NCBI GenBank assembly: GCA_041675505.1
Contig: JBAYTR010000007.1
Location: forward strand, 1 to 64,000
DNA length: 64,000 bases
Reading direction: 5' to 3'
Origin: JAGPCK01 sp041675505
GTDB lineage: Bacteria; Bacteroidota; Bacteroidia; UKL13-3
The position numbers and the translations under genes were made by a program. Every line of letters begins with the position of its first letter. Positions within the stretch are counted from its first letter, which is position 1. A model generated the notes under the pieces. The model saw nothing but the letters and a program-made list of their open reading frames with translations. It did not search any database and had not been told where the DNA came from. Below are positions 41,805 through 51,614 of this stretch, one piece after another.

Positions 41805-42326
41805 CTACAGCTCTTTTGTAAAAATTATTTTCTTATCCAAAATTCGAAAACGTCCTGATGCCGTTCGCACGTAACCTTCAATAGCCCAGTTATACTTTTC
41901 CTTCTTATACTGAAAGTGCACCACCGCAGGATACATTGCATATTGAAAGTTATTTATGATAACACTTGTTGAATCCGAGGTAACAGTAAAGTCTGTAATG
42001 GAATCCCATATGATAGTGTATAAATTCTCACAATCAATAAAACAGTTGGCCATTGATTGTTTAAATTTTAAAGAATTTTTTTCAAAGACCAGTTGTAGAT
42101 TTTTACGAAGGGCCGGTAAAGAATCTTTCAAAGAATCTGGATACATATAACTCTCTATTGAATATATTATGGCTTCATCAAGACTACAGTATTGCGAATC
42201 GATCACTTGCTGAAATTGCTTCTTTTTGAAAAACTCAAATGCTTCTTTCATTTGAGCATTGGGCCTCATTTGTGCATAGGATGTTATACTCCATATATAC
42301 ATTAATAAGCAACAGCTTCTAATCAT
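41805..42326 (-). CDS. Small exported protein of unknown function
   Basis: A 173-residue protein. The ATG at 42326 gives a signal peptide (MIRSCCLLMYIWSITSYAQ); a longer frame to 42407 would overlap gdhA and is not signal-like. The mature part is charged, with a helical N-terminus (MKEAFEFFKKKQFQQVIDS) and a beta-rich C-terminus (VVHFQYKKEKYNWAIEGYVR). No family recognised. It lies downstream of gdhA on the same strand. Confidence 0.65.
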   Translation of the reverse strand: MIRSCCLLMYIWSITSYAQMRPNAQMKEAFEFFKKKQFQQVIDSQYCSLDEAIIYSIESYMYPDSLKDSLPALRKNLQLVFEKNSLKFKQSMANCFIDCENLYTIIWDSITDFTVTSDSTSVIINNFQYAMYPAVVHFQYKKEKYNWAIEGYVRTASGRFRILDKKIIFTKEL

Positions 42327-42360
42327 TAGGGGATATGGCTTTGAGTGATGTCTATGTGGT

Positions 42361-43785
42361 CTACGGGAACACACCCAGTTGCAGGTAGCTGGTGGCCAAT
42401 TTGTCAATCCCGTTTACAAAAGCTGCGGTTCGCAGGTCTCTGATTTCGCGGTTGTGGTTGCGTATGTCAAACAGCTCATTGGTGGCACCAATCATGGTAT
42501 CTTCTAAACCTGAGCGCACCAAATCAATTTCATCGGCTCCGTGAATGAGTATGCTTTTTTGTTTTGCATCAACACTATTGCCGGTTAACTGTTCAATGGT
42601 ATCCACCAGTCTGCGCATAGCACCTTCTTCAAACCTGCGCTCCATACGTCCGAAACGTACGTGCGACAAATTGCGCAGCCATTCAAAGTACGACACCGTT
42701 ACACCACCTGCATTCAGGTACAAATCGGGCAGCAACATGATGTTACGCTCCAACAGAATTTTTTCCGCTGCAAAAGTTGTTGGTCCGTTAGCACCTTCAG
42801 CAATTACTTTGGCTTTTATGCGGGGGGCGTTTTCGTGGGTTATCTGGTTTTCCAGCGCAGCAGGTATTAACACATCACATTCCTGTTCCAGCACTTCCAT
42901 CGAATTGTTGAAATTTTTTGCACCCGGAAAATCAAGAATGGAACGCGTGTTTTTGCGGTGCTGGAATACTTCTTCAACATCCAATCCGTCTGCACTGTAT
43001 ATTCCACCTTCATATTCAGCAATGCCAACTATAACGGCACCACCTTCTTGACAAAATTTGGCTGCGTAATAACCCACATTACCTAAACCCTGTACTATAA
43101 CCCGCTTGCCTTCTATGCCTGTGGTGAGACCTATTTTAGTCATCTCTTCCTTGTTGCTCATGCACTCGCGAATACCGTAAAAAATACCCAAACCTGTGGC
43201 TTCTGTGCGGCCGTTAATTCCGCCTTGTCCAACGGGTTTTCCCGTTACGCAACCCAGCGCATTAATATCATCGGGTTTAAAGGCAGCATAGGTATCGGCA
43301 ATCCAGGCCATCTCACGTGGTCCGGTGCCATAATCAGGTGCAGGTACATCCACAGCCGGGCCAATCATGTCTCTGCGAATTAATTCCGTGGCAAACCTGC
43401 GGGTTATTTTCTCCAATTGTGCAGGTGAGTATTTTTTGGGGTCTACTTTTACTCCGCCTTTGGCACCGCCAAAAGGTACGTTTACCACGGCACATTTAAA
43501 TGTCATGAGCGTAGCCAAGGCTTTTACCTCATCCACGTCTACCATTTCGCTGAAACGAATACCGCCTTTTACTGGTGTTTTGTGCTGGCTGTGCTGAACG
43601 CGGATGCCTTCAAACACTTCAATATTCTCTCCTATTTTTACCGGGAAATTAGTGACATAAACACTGTTGCATATTTTGATTTGTTCCAGCAAACCCTTGT
43701 CGTGCTTGGTGTAGCGTGCAGCGTTGTCGAAATAGTGCAGTACATCGTTGTAAAAACCAAGACCTGCATTTTTAGCGTGGCTCAT
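42361..43785 (-). CDS. gdhA: Glutamate dehydrogenase (Glu/Leu/Phe/Val family)
   Basis: A 474-residue cytosolic NAD(P)-dependent enzyme that interconverts glutamate and 2-oxoglutarate plus ammonia. Seen: VPFGGAKGGVKVDP with the catalytic Lys, the substrate-pocket segment PAVDVPAPDYGTG, the Rossmann motif VQGLGNVGYYAA and EGANGPTTF. The length is a little above the 420-450 common in bacteria because of a C-terminal extension. It carries its own promoter region and is followed by a small exported protein gene. Confidence 0.92.
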   Translation of the reverse strand: MSHAKNAGLGFYNDVLHYFDNAARYTKHDKGLLEQIKICNSVYVTNFPVKIGENIEVFEGIRVQHSQHKTPVKGGIRFSEMVDVDEVKALATLMTFKCAVVNVPFGGAKGGVKVDPKKYSPAQLEKITRRFATELIRRDMIGPAVDVPAPDYGTGPREMAWIADTYAAFKPDDINALGCVTGKPVGQGGINGRTEATGLGIFYGIRECMSNKEEMTKIGLTTGIEGKRVIVQGLGNVGYYAAKFCQEGGAVIVGIAEYEGGIYSADGLDVEEVFQHRKNTRSILDFPGAKNFNNSMEVLEQECDVLIPAALENQITHENAPRIKAKVIAEGANGPTTFAAEKILLERNIMLLPDLYLNAGGVTVSYFEWLRNLSHVRFGRMERRFEEGAMRRLVDTIEQLTGNSVDAKQKSILIHGADEIDLVRSGLEDTMIGATNELFDIRNHNREIRDLRTAAFVNGIDKLATSYLQLGVFP

Positions 43786-43840
43786 AGATTATTTAGATTT
43801 TAGAATACACGAAATAAGTATAGAAATGGCTAATTTCAAA

Positions 43841-45235
43841 CTACATGTGTAACGGGCGGTTCTCCGAAGCTGCCAGACAAGCCTCTTTGAATGCTTCCGT
43901 ATACGTAGGGTGAGCATGGCTCATGCGGGCCACATCTTCAGCGCTGGCACGGAATTCCATAGCTACCACGGCTTCGGCAATCATATCAGCAGCACGGGCA
44001 CCTATGATGTGTGCTCCCAGAATTTCATCCGTTTCCGTATCGGCCAGAATTTTCACCAATCCGTCTAAATCCATGCTGGCACGCGCTCTGCCTAATGCAC
44101 GGAAAGGGAAACTTCCCACTTTATATTTTCGTCCCGCTTTTTTCAGTTCTTCTTCGGTATGTCCTACTCCGGCCACTTCAGGCCAGGTGTACACTACAGA
44201 AGGAATGAGCAGGTAGTTGATGTGCGGCTTCTGACCTGAAATGGTTTCGGCTACAAATACCCCTTCTTCTTCAGCTTTGTGTGCCAGCATAGCGCCACGC
44301 ACTACATCACCTATGGCGTAAATGTTGGGTACTGCCGTTTGCAAGTGATCATCCACGGCTATACGGCCACGTTCATCTGCCTTTAATCCTGCTGCTTCCA
44401 GGTTCAGTCCATCTGTATAAGGTTTGCGACCAACCGACACCAGACAATAATCACCTTTCAGTTCCACTTTTTCGCCTTTTTCATTATCAGCAGTAACAGT
44501 TACTTCTTTACCTTTTGCGGTAGCAGCGGTTACTTTATGGTTGAAGAAAAACTCAAAGCCCAGTTTCTTTAATACCCTTTGCAGCTCTTTACCCATTGCC
44601 CCATCCATCATAGGAATTAATGAACCGGTGTATTCCACCACACTCACTTTAGCACCTAAACGGGCATAAACTGAGCCCAGCTCTAAGCCAATTACCCCAC
44701 CACCAATAATGATCAGGTGCTTGGGAACCTCGGTCATTTCCAGCGCTTCGGTAGAAGTAATGATGCGTTTTTTATCAATGTTTAATCCGGGTAAGGAAGA
44801 AGGTTTGGACCCGGTAGCAATAATCACTTTATCGGTTTCGATGGTTTGCTCTTTTTCGCCTGAAACCTTGATGGTATTTTTATTTACAAATGATCCAACG
44901 CCTGTGTACACATCAATTTTATTTTTCTTCATCAGAAAATTGATACCGTCAGTGTTTTGTTTAACCACCTCTGATTTGCGGGCAATCATTTGTTTCAGAT
45001 TCACTTTTACGTCTTTCACATCAATACCGTGTGTGGCAAAGGTGTGCGTGGCATTGTGGTAATGCTCTGACGAATCAAGCAATGCCTTGGAAGGAATGCA
45101 ACCCACATTAAGACAGGTACCACCCAGTGTAGGGTACTTTTCTACAATAGCTGTTTTTAAACCTAACTGCGCACAACGAATGGCGGCTACATACCCGCCC
45201 GGTCCTGAACCAATAATGGTAACATCGTATTTCAT
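43841..45235 (-). CDS. lpdA: Dihydrolipoyl dehydrogenase (E3)
   Basis: A 464-residue FAD flavoprotein of the 2-oxo acid dehydrogenase and glycine cleavage complexes. Seen: IIGSGPGGYVAAIRCAQLG (FAD), the redox-active disulfide in GGTCLNVGCIPSK, IIGGGVIGLELGSVYARLG (NAD), AIGDVVRGAMLAHKAEEEG and the catalytic HAHPTYTEAFKEA near the C-terminus. A single gene that probably serves several complexes, since no E1/E2 genes are nearby. Confidence 0.96.
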   Translation of the reverse strand: MKYDVTIIGSGPGGYVAAIRCAQLGLKTAIVEKYPTLGGTCLNVGCIPSKALLDSSEHYHNATHTFATHGIDVKDVKVNLKQMIARKSEVVKQNTDGINFLMKKNKIDVYTGVGSFVNKNTIKVSGEKEQTIETDKVIIATGSKPSSLPGLNIDKKRIITSTEALEMTEVPKHLIIIGGGVIGLELGSVYARLGAKVSVVEYTGSLIPMMDGAMGKELQRVLKKLGFEFFFNHKVTAATAKGKEVTVTADNEKGEKVELKGDYCLVSVGRKPYTDGLNLEAAGLKADERGRIAVDDHLQTAVPNIYAIGDVVRGAMLAHKAEEEGVFVAETISGQKPHINYLLIPSVVYTWPEVAGVGHTEEELKKAGRKYKVGSFPFRALGRARASMDLDGLVKILADTETDEILGAHIIGARAADMIAEAVVAMEFRASAEDVARMSHAHPTYTEAFKEACLAASENRPLHM

Positions 45236-45262
45236 GAATCTTATAATTTATAAAAAGTGGGA

Positions 45263-45270
45263 CAAAGGTA
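45263..45270 (-). promoter_or_regulatory. TAnnTTTG promoter element for lpdA
   Basis: TACCTTTG on the minus strand, 27 bp before the ATG at 45235. Confidence 0.5.
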
Positions 45271-45384
45271 GGGAAATGATGGGGGTGAAAGCAAGCAACA
45301 ATACGCAAGTCCCCGAAAGCAAAAAAAGCGCTTTCAAATAAACAATCAATAGTGGAATAAGTATATTCGTTGACACGAAATCAA

Positions 45385-45897
45385 ATGAAAAAATTTAAGT
45401 ACCTCTATTCCGTGCTGGTATTGATAGGGTTTTCCTTAAGTACTCAAGCACAGTATACAGCCAAACAATTGCAATCAAGAGCTCAGTTTCAGGCTCAGCA
45501 AATGATGGATTCTCTCGTAAAAGGGAGGCATACCGGTTATATAGCTTTTATTTACCCCAAACTGGCTCAAATGGCCGGGGGAAAAGAATCTATGGTGACG
45601 GGCTTAGATAAGGTGCGGCAAAACATGGTTAAAAAAGGAGAACAGTTTGTGCGCATCAAAGCAGGAAATGCAGGAGCCTGCATTAAAGAAAAGAATGAGC
45701 TGCAATGTGTACTTCAACAAACCACTACCGTTAAAACTCTGCAAGGAGAAAAAACCCTGCGTACGCATATCATCTGCATATCTACAGACAATGGCAAACG
45801 CTGGACTTTTATTGATACCGGTGGAGCAAAGCCAGAGATGATAAGGCAGGCTTTTCCCAATGTAAGTGCATCATTGGTGTTTCCACCATTGAATTAA
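45385..45897 (+). CDS. Exported protein of unknown function
   Basis: A 170-residue protein with a signal peptide (MKKFKYLYSVLVLIGFSLSTQAQ). The ATG at 45385 is chosen over a TTG at 45370. The mature part looks like a small NTF2-like or cystatin-like fold: a helix rich in Gln (KQLQSRAQFQAQQMMDSLV), then strands with two cysteines (NAGACIKEKNELQCVLQQTT) and THIICISTDNGKRWTFIDTG. No family assigned. It ends 3 bp from the convergent DUF4476 gene. Confidence 0.65.
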   Translation: MKKFKYLYSVLVLIGFSLSTQAQYTAKQLQSRAQFQAQQMMDSLVKGRHTGYIAFIYPKLAQMAGGKESMVTGLDKVRQNMVKKGEQFVRIKAGNAGACIKEKNELQCVLQQTTTVKTLQGEKTLRTHIICISTDNGKRWTFIDTGGAKPEMIRQAFPNVSASLVFPPLN

Positions 45898-45900
45898 ATG

Positions 45901-46992
45901 TTACTTTTTCTCCAGAAACTCCATCAATTCCCGTTTGTAAGATTCAACTCCCAACACATCGCTCACCTGATAATAATCTCCCGTGTTGGTGGTAAAATCA
46001 TAGGCAAATTTGGCCAACTCTAATTTATACGATTCTACGCGCAGGGTGGTGACCAAAGCTTTTACCTGATTCACTGTAAAGCATTTTTTACTGCGCATTA
46101 TTTGCTTTGCCGTGTTCAATCGGTTGGACTCCACTGTTTGTTTATTCAGGGTGGTTTTGATGCTGTTAAAATCGGCATCACTTACGGTGCAGGGTGGTGT
46201 ATTGTCTGAAGGGTTGGTTTTGTTTTGCTCATTGTAAAATGCAATCAGGTTATCTTGATTGGGTTGGTGTTTGAACACCTGAATCATTTTAAGGTAATTG
46301 CCCTGATCATACGCACGGGAATATGCCTGCTTAAATAAAGCCAGTCGGTTAGATTCCAATTCCAACGAAATACCGATACGCATCAATTGGGCCACAGTAA
46401 GACAACCTGTGTTACTCATGGTGCCGGCTGCATTCAATTTATCAGCATCATTGCTCATGGTCTGAATGTTTTTGAAATAATAATCAAAATCATCTTCTGC
46501 TAACGGTGTCTCACAACCTGTGCTGCCTTTGTAAGCCCGCCAATCGGGGTAGGTAATATTACTCCATGGGTTGCTTGGTGCAGGAGTTGGAACAGGTCGT
46601 GGTCGTTGTTGAGCAGGCACAGGCTTCTGTTCTTTCACAAAATCATGCAGACGAAACACTGTAGAGAAATATGCAAAGGCATCATACACCTCCACAAAAT
46701 TTTCTTTATCAACTGTATTGATGTAAGCCGTTTTACATAAGTCAAGTCTATCGTAGTCATTCTCCAGTAAGGCGGCCATTTCTTTAAGTTGTGTTGCGCT
46801 CATACAGTTATTCTGAACCACACGTTTGGCCTCAGCCAATCGCGCCATCTGTTGAGACTGCGCTTGCACATTGCGTAACAGTTGCTGGAAGGTAATGTTG
46901 GGAACAGCGGTTCCGCACCTGGAGTTTTGCGCCTGAATGTCTGAGGTGAAAATAGTCAGGGCCACGAGTGTAAGAAGGTATATTTTTTTCAT
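45901..46992 (-). CDS. Exported protein with three DUF4476 repeats
   Basis: A 363-residue protein (signal peptide to DIQAQ). Three helical modules of about 90 residues start near 28, 160 and 270, each with the same course: (F)xxLLxxxQxQSxxMxRLxxAKxVVxxNCM, then TxxQLKEM then Y-D-R-L-D-L. The cysteine in N-C-M/T-G-C-L/K-K-C-F is conserved in each. A Pro-rich linker (PAQQRPRPVPTPAPSNPW) separates modules 1 and 2. DUF4476 is widespread in Bacteroidota and unassigned; the repeated helical design suggests a binding or scaffold role. Confidence 0.8.
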   Translation of the reverse strand: MKKIYLLTLVALTIFTSDIQAQNSRCGTAVPNITFQQLLRNVQAQSQQMARLAEAKRVVQNNCMSATQLKEMAALLENDYDRLDLCKTAYINTVDKENFVEVYDAFAYFSTVFRLHDFVKEQKPVPAQQRPRPVPTPAPSNPWSNITYPDWRAYKGSTGCETPLAEDDFDYYFKNIQTMSNDADKLNAAGTMSNTGCLTVAQLMRIGISLELESNRLALFKQAYSRAYDQGNYLKMIQVFKHQPNQDNLIAFYNEQNKTNPSDNTPPCTVSDADFNSIKTTLNKQTVESNRLNTAKQIMRSKKCFTVNQVKALVTTLRVESYKLELAKFAYDFTTNTGDYYQVSDVLGVESYKRELMEFLEKK

Positions 46993-47014
46993 ATTCTGAA
47001 TTTACTTCAACGGG

Positions 47015-49144
47015 TTACTCCATTTTCATACCAAGATTGTAGAAAGTAAACGCCCATTGGTCGGTTGCTTCATCAATCAACTTGGATGTAGGTTTGCCTG
47101 CACCGTGCCCTGCCTTTTTATCAATACGAATAAGCACAGGGTTGTTCCCTTTGTGACAGGCCTGTAAACGCGCTGTGAACTTATAGGAGTGTGCCGGTAC
47201 TACACGGTCATCGTGGTCGGCTGTGGTTACCAATGTGGCCGGGTAGTTTACTCCCTCTTTAAGATTGTGCAAAGGAGAATAGAGCAATAAGTTTTTAAAC
47301 ATAATGAGTGAATCACTGCTGCCGTATTCGCCTATCCAACCCCAACCTATGGTAAACTTGTGGTAGCGTAACATATCCATTACACCTACTGCAGGTAAAG
47401 CCACTTTAAACAGCTCCGGTCGCTGGCACATTACCGCACCTACCAAGAGTCCGCCATTCGAACCACCTTTGATAGCCAGTTTTTGTGAGGAGGTATATTT
47501 TTCATTAATCAGAAATTCTGCGCAAGCAATAAAGTCGTTAAACACGTTTTGTTTTTTCAGCAACATACCTGCTTCATGCCACTCTTCTCCGTACTCTCCG
47601 CCACCACGTAAATTAGCTAAAGCATAAATACCACCCTGCTCTAAAAATACCAGATTGGAAATACTGAAAGAGGGTGTAAGGCTGATGTTAAATCCACCGT
47701 AGCCGTATAATAAAGCAGGGTTATTACCATCCAGCTTAATGCCTTTTTTGTGAACCAAAAACATAGGTACTTTGGTGCCGTCTATTGACTTGGCAAAAAC
47801 CTGTTTGGTTTCATATTGTTCGAAATCAAATTTGATATCAGGCTTTTTGAAAAGTGTGGTGGTGTTTGTAGTAATATCGTACTTGTAAACACAAGAAGGA
47901 TAGGTAAACGAAGTAAAGGTAAAGTACACTTCTTTATCCTCACGATGGCCGGAGAAACCACTTACAGTTCCCAACGCAGGTAATTGTACTTCGGCTTCCT
48001 GTTTACCTTTTGCATCAAACACGTACACCCGGCTGGTAGCATCTTTCATGTACACAGCCAACAGCTTCCCACCTGTGTAAGAAATGCTCTCCAGCACTTC
48101 ATCTTTACGTTCAGCAATTAATTCTTTCCAGTTCTTTTCATTCGGATTGGCTGGGTCAATCAGTACTACTTTTTTGTGGGGTGCATTGCGGTTGGTAAGA
48201 ACTATGAGTTGATCGCCCATGTTATCAATCACCACATTCTCACTTTCAAAATCATTGATTAAAGGTTGAAGTGACGAACCTTCTTTTGATAAATCTCTTA
48301 CAGATACTGCATTTTTAGATGCCGCACCTTCTGAAATATGCATAAGCATAAAACGCTCGTCTTCGGTTACACCTATGTCATAATAACGTTGTGGTTTTGA
48401 AGCATCATGATATACCAGCTCATCTTTGCTTTGATCATTACCCAGCCGGTGGTAATACACCTTGTGGTGCTCGTTTTTGGCTGAAAGTTCTTTACCATCC
48501 ACAGGAGCATCATAACGGCAATAGAAAAATCCGTTTTTGTACCAGGAAGCACCTGAGAATTTAATCCACTGTAAATGGTCGGTAGTTTTTTTACCGGTGT
48601 TTAAATCCAGCACAAAAAACTCGTTCCAGTCACTTCCTCCGCTGGATGTGCCGTAGGCGGCAAAATCACCTTTGCGGTCGGGGGTGAACATCGTCAGTGA
48701 TACTGTACCGTCAGTAGAAAGTTTGTTGGGGTCAATCAATTCTTTCCCTTCTGCATCGGCTTTGTCCATCTGAAACAATATGCTTTGATTCTGCAGCCCA
48801 TTATTGCGGTACATGAAATATTTATTGCCTGATTTGAAAGGAGCGCCAAACTTTGGATAATTCCATAGTTGTGTAAGTCGGTCTTTTATTTGTTTGCGGA
48901 AAGGAATTTTATCTAAGTAAGCAAAGGTGACTTCGTTTTGCTTGTCAACCCACTGTGCGGTGGTATCTGAGTTTTCGTTCTCAAGCCAATGGTAAGGGTC
49001 TGCTACTTCTGTTCCAAAGTAATTGTCTTTGTGATCTGATTTAATGGAGTACGGGTAATTGAGTTGTTCTTGCACAGTTGCTGATTTTTGATTGCAGGCA
49101 GTAGCCAGCAGAATGATGGAAAATAAATATGTAGTGTGTTTCAT
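47015..49144 (-). CDS. Prolyl oligopeptidase family serine peptidase (S9A), lipoprotein
   Basis: A 709-residue peptidase cutting after proline in short peptides. The ATG at 49144 is chosen; it opens a lipoprotein signal (MKHTTYLFSIILLATAC), so the enzyme is probably membrane-anchored in the periplasm or at the surface. Order: N-terminal strap YPYSIKSDHKDNYFGTEVADPYHWLEN, seven-bladed propeller, then the alpha/beta hydrolase with nucleophile Ser562 (KGGSNGGLLVG), acid TADHDDRVVPAHS and His in KAGHGAGKP. All catalytic residues are present. Confidence 0.93.
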   Translation of the reverse strand: MKHTTYLFSIILLATACNQKSATVQEQLNYPYSIKSDHKDNYFGTEVADPYHWLENENSDTTAQWVDKQNEVTFAYLDKIPFRKQIKDRLTQLWNYPKFGAPFKSGNKYFMYRNNGLQNQSILFQMDKADAEGKELIDPNKLSTDGTVSLTMFTPDRKGDFAAYGTSSGGSDWNEFFVLDLNTGKKTTDHLQWIKFSGASWYKNGFFYCRYDAPVDGKELSAKNEHHKVYYHRLGNDQSKDELVYHDASKPQRYYDIGVTEDERFMLMHISEGAASKNAVSVRDLSKEGSSLQPLINDFESENVVIDNMGDQLIVLTNRNAPHKKVVLIDPANPNEKNWKELIAERKDEVLESISYTGGKLLAVYMKDATSRVYVFDAKGKQEAEVQLPALGTVSGFSGHREDKEVYFTFTSFTYPSCVYKYDITTNTTTLFKKPDIKFDFEQYETKQVFAKSIDGTKVPMFLVHKKGIKLDGNNPALLYGYGGFNISLTPSFSISNLVFLEQGGIYALANLRGGGEYGEEWHEAGMLLKKQNVFNDFIACAEFLINEKYTSSQKLAIKGGSNGGLLVGAVMCQRPELFKVALPAVGVMDMLRYHKFTIGWGWIGEYGSSDSLIMFKNLLLYSPLHNLKEGVNYPATLVTTADHDDRVVPAHSYKFTARLQACHKGNNPVLIRIDKKAGHGAGKPTSKLIDEATDQWAFTFYNLGMKME

Positions 49145-49164
49145 ATAGGCATTAACTAAGTACA

Positions 49165-49172
49165 CAAAAGTA
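49165..49172 (-). promoter_or_regulatory. TAnnTTTG promoter element for the prolyl oligopeptidase
   Basis: TACTTTTG on the minus strand, 20 bp before the ATG at 49144. It supports that start over the ATG at 49165, which overlaps the element. Confidence 0.5.
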
Positions 49173-49270
49173 ATAAAACAAGGTGATTATGTGTAGCACA
49201 TACAAAATAGATGAAGGGTTCATTTTGTGCTTCGGGTTTTCAGGTGTTATGTGCACCTTTGTGTTCAGAA

Positions 49271-50116
49271 ATGTTGCGCATCTATCAGCTGATTTCTTAT
49301 TTTAATCTGGATGTAGTAGCCGGAGCAATTTGCTGCTCCCTGTTTGCCGGACAAGTGCTTCACCTTACAGAAGACAGAACTGTTATGCACTGGTGTTTAG
49401 GCTTAAGCATCTGGTTAATATACACGGCCGACCGCTTGCTTGACGTTAGCCAAAAGGGATATCAGCCAAACAGTCGCAGGCATTTGTTTGCTAAACAACA
49501 TATCAAAATTTTAACTGCTTTGTGTATCGCAGTATTTTTGGCTGACACCTACCTTGCTCTTTTCGTGCTGCAACATACACTTATTGTATTCGGATTTTTA
49601 GTGCTTTCCGTTGTGGCCGCTTATTACATTTTACTTAAAATGCTGCAAGCTAAGCGGGCCATATGGTTTCAGAAAGAACCGGTAATTGCGGCCGTATATA
49701 CCATGGGCGTGTGGGGAAGCAACGTTTGGTTAAGCGGAAGTATGACCACACACCACTTTTTTTACCTGTTACTTCCCTTCTATTGTTTGGCGCTCATGAA
49801 TCTGCTCTTGTTCTCCTATTTTGAAACAGAACGTGATGAGGAAAATGCGGAAAGATCCATTGCCGTGATGCTGGGTCAAAAACTCACCGGCAGAATTATC
49901 ATGGTTTGTTTTGCACTGATACTTACTTTTAGTGTAACTCTTTTGCAAGTTGAACCCAACCGGGAGAATCTGATCATTTGTGTAACACGCACTACCATGG
50001 GTTTTATTCTCTTTGCCCTTTATTACCGCAGTGAATACTTTTACGATAAGGAGCGATACCGTTTTGTAGGAGACGGTGTGTTTATGTTGCCTTATTTGGC
50101 TATTTCTTTACTGTAA
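49271..50116 (+). CDS. UbiA prenyltransferase-like integral membrane protein
   Basis: A 281-residue protein with eight or nine hydrophobic helices. The start MLRIYQLISYFNLDVVAGAI and the segment LSIWLIYTADRLLDVSQKG resemble the first Asp motif of UbiA-type prenyltransferases (N-x-x-x-D in a degenerate form). A second aspartate cluster is less clear (FETERDEENAERS). It may be an inactive or divergent member. An ATG at 49211 adds 20 unlikely residues. Its last 17 bp overlap the end of the convergent CrtI-like gene. A joint role in pigment or isoprenoid lipid synthesis is inference. Confidence 0.65.
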   Translation: MLRIYQLISYFNLDVVAGAICCSLFAGQVLHLTEDRTVMHWCLGLSIWLIYTADRLLDVSQKGYQPNSRRHLFAKQHIKILTALCIAVFLADTYLALFVLQHTLIVFGFLVLSVVAAYYILLKMLQAKRAIWFQKEPVIAAVYTMGVWGSNVWLSGSMTTHHFFYLLLPFYCLALMNLLLFSYFETERDEENAERSIAVMLGQKLTGRIIMVCFALILTFSVTLLQVEPNRENLIICVTRTTMGFILFALYYRSEYFYDKERYRFVGDGVFMLPYLAISLL

Positions 50117-51575
50117 GACTCCTATCGTCTTTCAACAACTTGTGAGCGGCAATTATTCCGCTCAGCGTAACACCCGGGATACCCTGACCGGGGTAAGCAG
50201 AATCTCCGCACAAATAGGCTCCATGTTTATCCAGCCGTGCTTCAGGCATTTGCCAGGGTTTGATATTTTTGTATTGCGGGTAACCTCCTACAAAACCGTA
50301 TTTACGACTCGTCCATTTTTCCCAATCAGAGGTTACCGAAGAATGGCGGTAAATAATTTCTTCTTTACGAATGAGTTCTTTTTGATGCAGCAGGTTCAAC
50401 ACTGCTTCGTCTATATTTGCTTTATCTGCTTTGAACTGATGCGGGTGGCGGATGTGCGTGGTGACGGATGCAATAAGTTCATTTTCCTTACAACGTAACT
50501 CATCGTGCGGATGTGAAAGACTCAGAAAAACTGTTGCTGCATCTATCCCCGGTAAGGGAACATGTAAATGAATTTGCTGATGAATGGCTTTGTACGTACG
50601 AACACGTTTGGCGGCAATATTAAGTTGATAAGCGCTGTACAATTGTTCAGGTGGCAATACTTTTTTGCTGTGACGTTGTGTTAGTTCTTCATCAAATATT
50701 TCCACTACATTATTCAGTGGAATAGCAGCAATAATTTTTCTGCACGTGTAGGTTGCCTTGTTGGTGTCAACCAAATAACCGTCTTTTTGCCGGCTCACCC
50801 CAATCACCCTTTCACGCAATACCAATTCTCCTTTGTGCTCACATATAAAATCAACAAAAGGTTTTACCAATTGTGCATTCCCACCCGGAATATAGTGATT
50901 GGTATAGTTGGTATAACACAACGCAGCCGCGCCAAACAATACGTTTACCTCTGCTGCATAATTTTGTGCTGATATAAGTAACTGCTCGTTTACAAAATCA
51001 ACAAAGCGCTTGTTGTTCCAAAGATTGTGCTGCTGCAAGAGTTGTTTCATCGTAACAAAACTGTAAGGCACATAGCGCAGTTGTTTCAACGAAACATTGG
51101 CCGCAATATCCAGCAGGTCGCTCAAATTTACCGGGGGAAAACTGAGTTGCTGCAAAGAATTCTCCCACACAAAATTGCTGATACGGTAACATTGCAGCCA
51201 AAACCCGCGTTGATTTTCCTCTCCAAATACCCGTTCAGCCTCCGTTATCCATTGCTCTAAATTCTGGTAACGGTTAACCTGAGTTCCGTCTGCTAAATGA
51301 ATCACCATGGGCACATCCAAGGGTAATGTGTTGAGCTGAATACCCAGTTGGTTACATACATAATGCAAGGGCATGTGCTCGTTCAAACCTACCAATGTAG
51401 TGGCGCCCGATTCAAACCCATATCCTTTGCGTTGGTAAGATGTGGTGCAACCTCCGGGAATATAATTTTGCTCAATTACTTTTACGTGCAATCCTTTATT
51501 GGCCAGCAAGGCTGCAGCTGTTAAACCGCCCATACCACTGCCTATTACGATTACGTCTGCATCAGGTGTATCCAT
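50100..51575 (-). CDS. CrtI / carotenoid isomerase-like FAD-dependent oxidoreductase
   Basis: A 491-residue flavoprotein of the phytoene desaturase superfamily. N-terminal FAD motif DVIVIGSGMGGLTAAALLANKG, then VIEQNYIPGGCTTSYQRKGYGFESG, and the C-terminal FAD motif GAYLCGDSAYPGQGIPGVTLSGIIAA. The pattern is closest to CrtISO and all-trans-retinol 13,14-reductase-like proteins, which desaturate or isomerise polyenes. No crtB or other carotenoid genes are nearby. The 3' end overlaps the UbiA-like gene by 17 bp on the opposite strand. Confidence 0.85.
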   Translation of the reverse strand: MDTPDADVIVIGSGMGGLTAAALLANKGLHVKVIEQNYIPGGCTTSYQRKGYGFESGATTLVGLNEHMPLHYVCNQLGIQLNTLPLDVPMVIHLADGTQVNRYQNLEQWITEAERVFGEENQRGFWLQCYRISNFVWENSLQQLSFPPVNLSDLLDIAANVSLKQLRYVPYSFVTMKQLLQQHNLWNNKRFVDFVNEQLLISAQNYAAEVNVLFGAAALCYTNYTNHYIPGGNAQLVKPFVDFICEHKGELVLRERVIGVSRQKDGYLVDTNKATYTCRKIIAAIPLNNVVEIFDEELTQRHSKKVLPPEQLYSAYQLNIAAKRVRTYKAIHQQIHLHVPLPGIDAATVFLSLSHPHDELRCKENELIASVTTHIRHPHQFKADKANIDEAVLNLLHQKELIRKEEIIYRHSSVTSDWEKWTSRKYGFVGGYPQYKNIKPWQMPEARLDKHGAYLCGDSAYPGQGIPGVTLSGIIAAHKLLKDDRSLTVKK

Positions 51576-51614
51576 TACTGAATATTTACACCTGAACCCC
51601 GGAAATGTTTGTTG

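Noticed and set aside
42545..43051. 168-codon plus-strand frame opposite gdhA
   Set aside because: Serine- and proline-rich antisense frame over a clear enzyme gene; no start signal.
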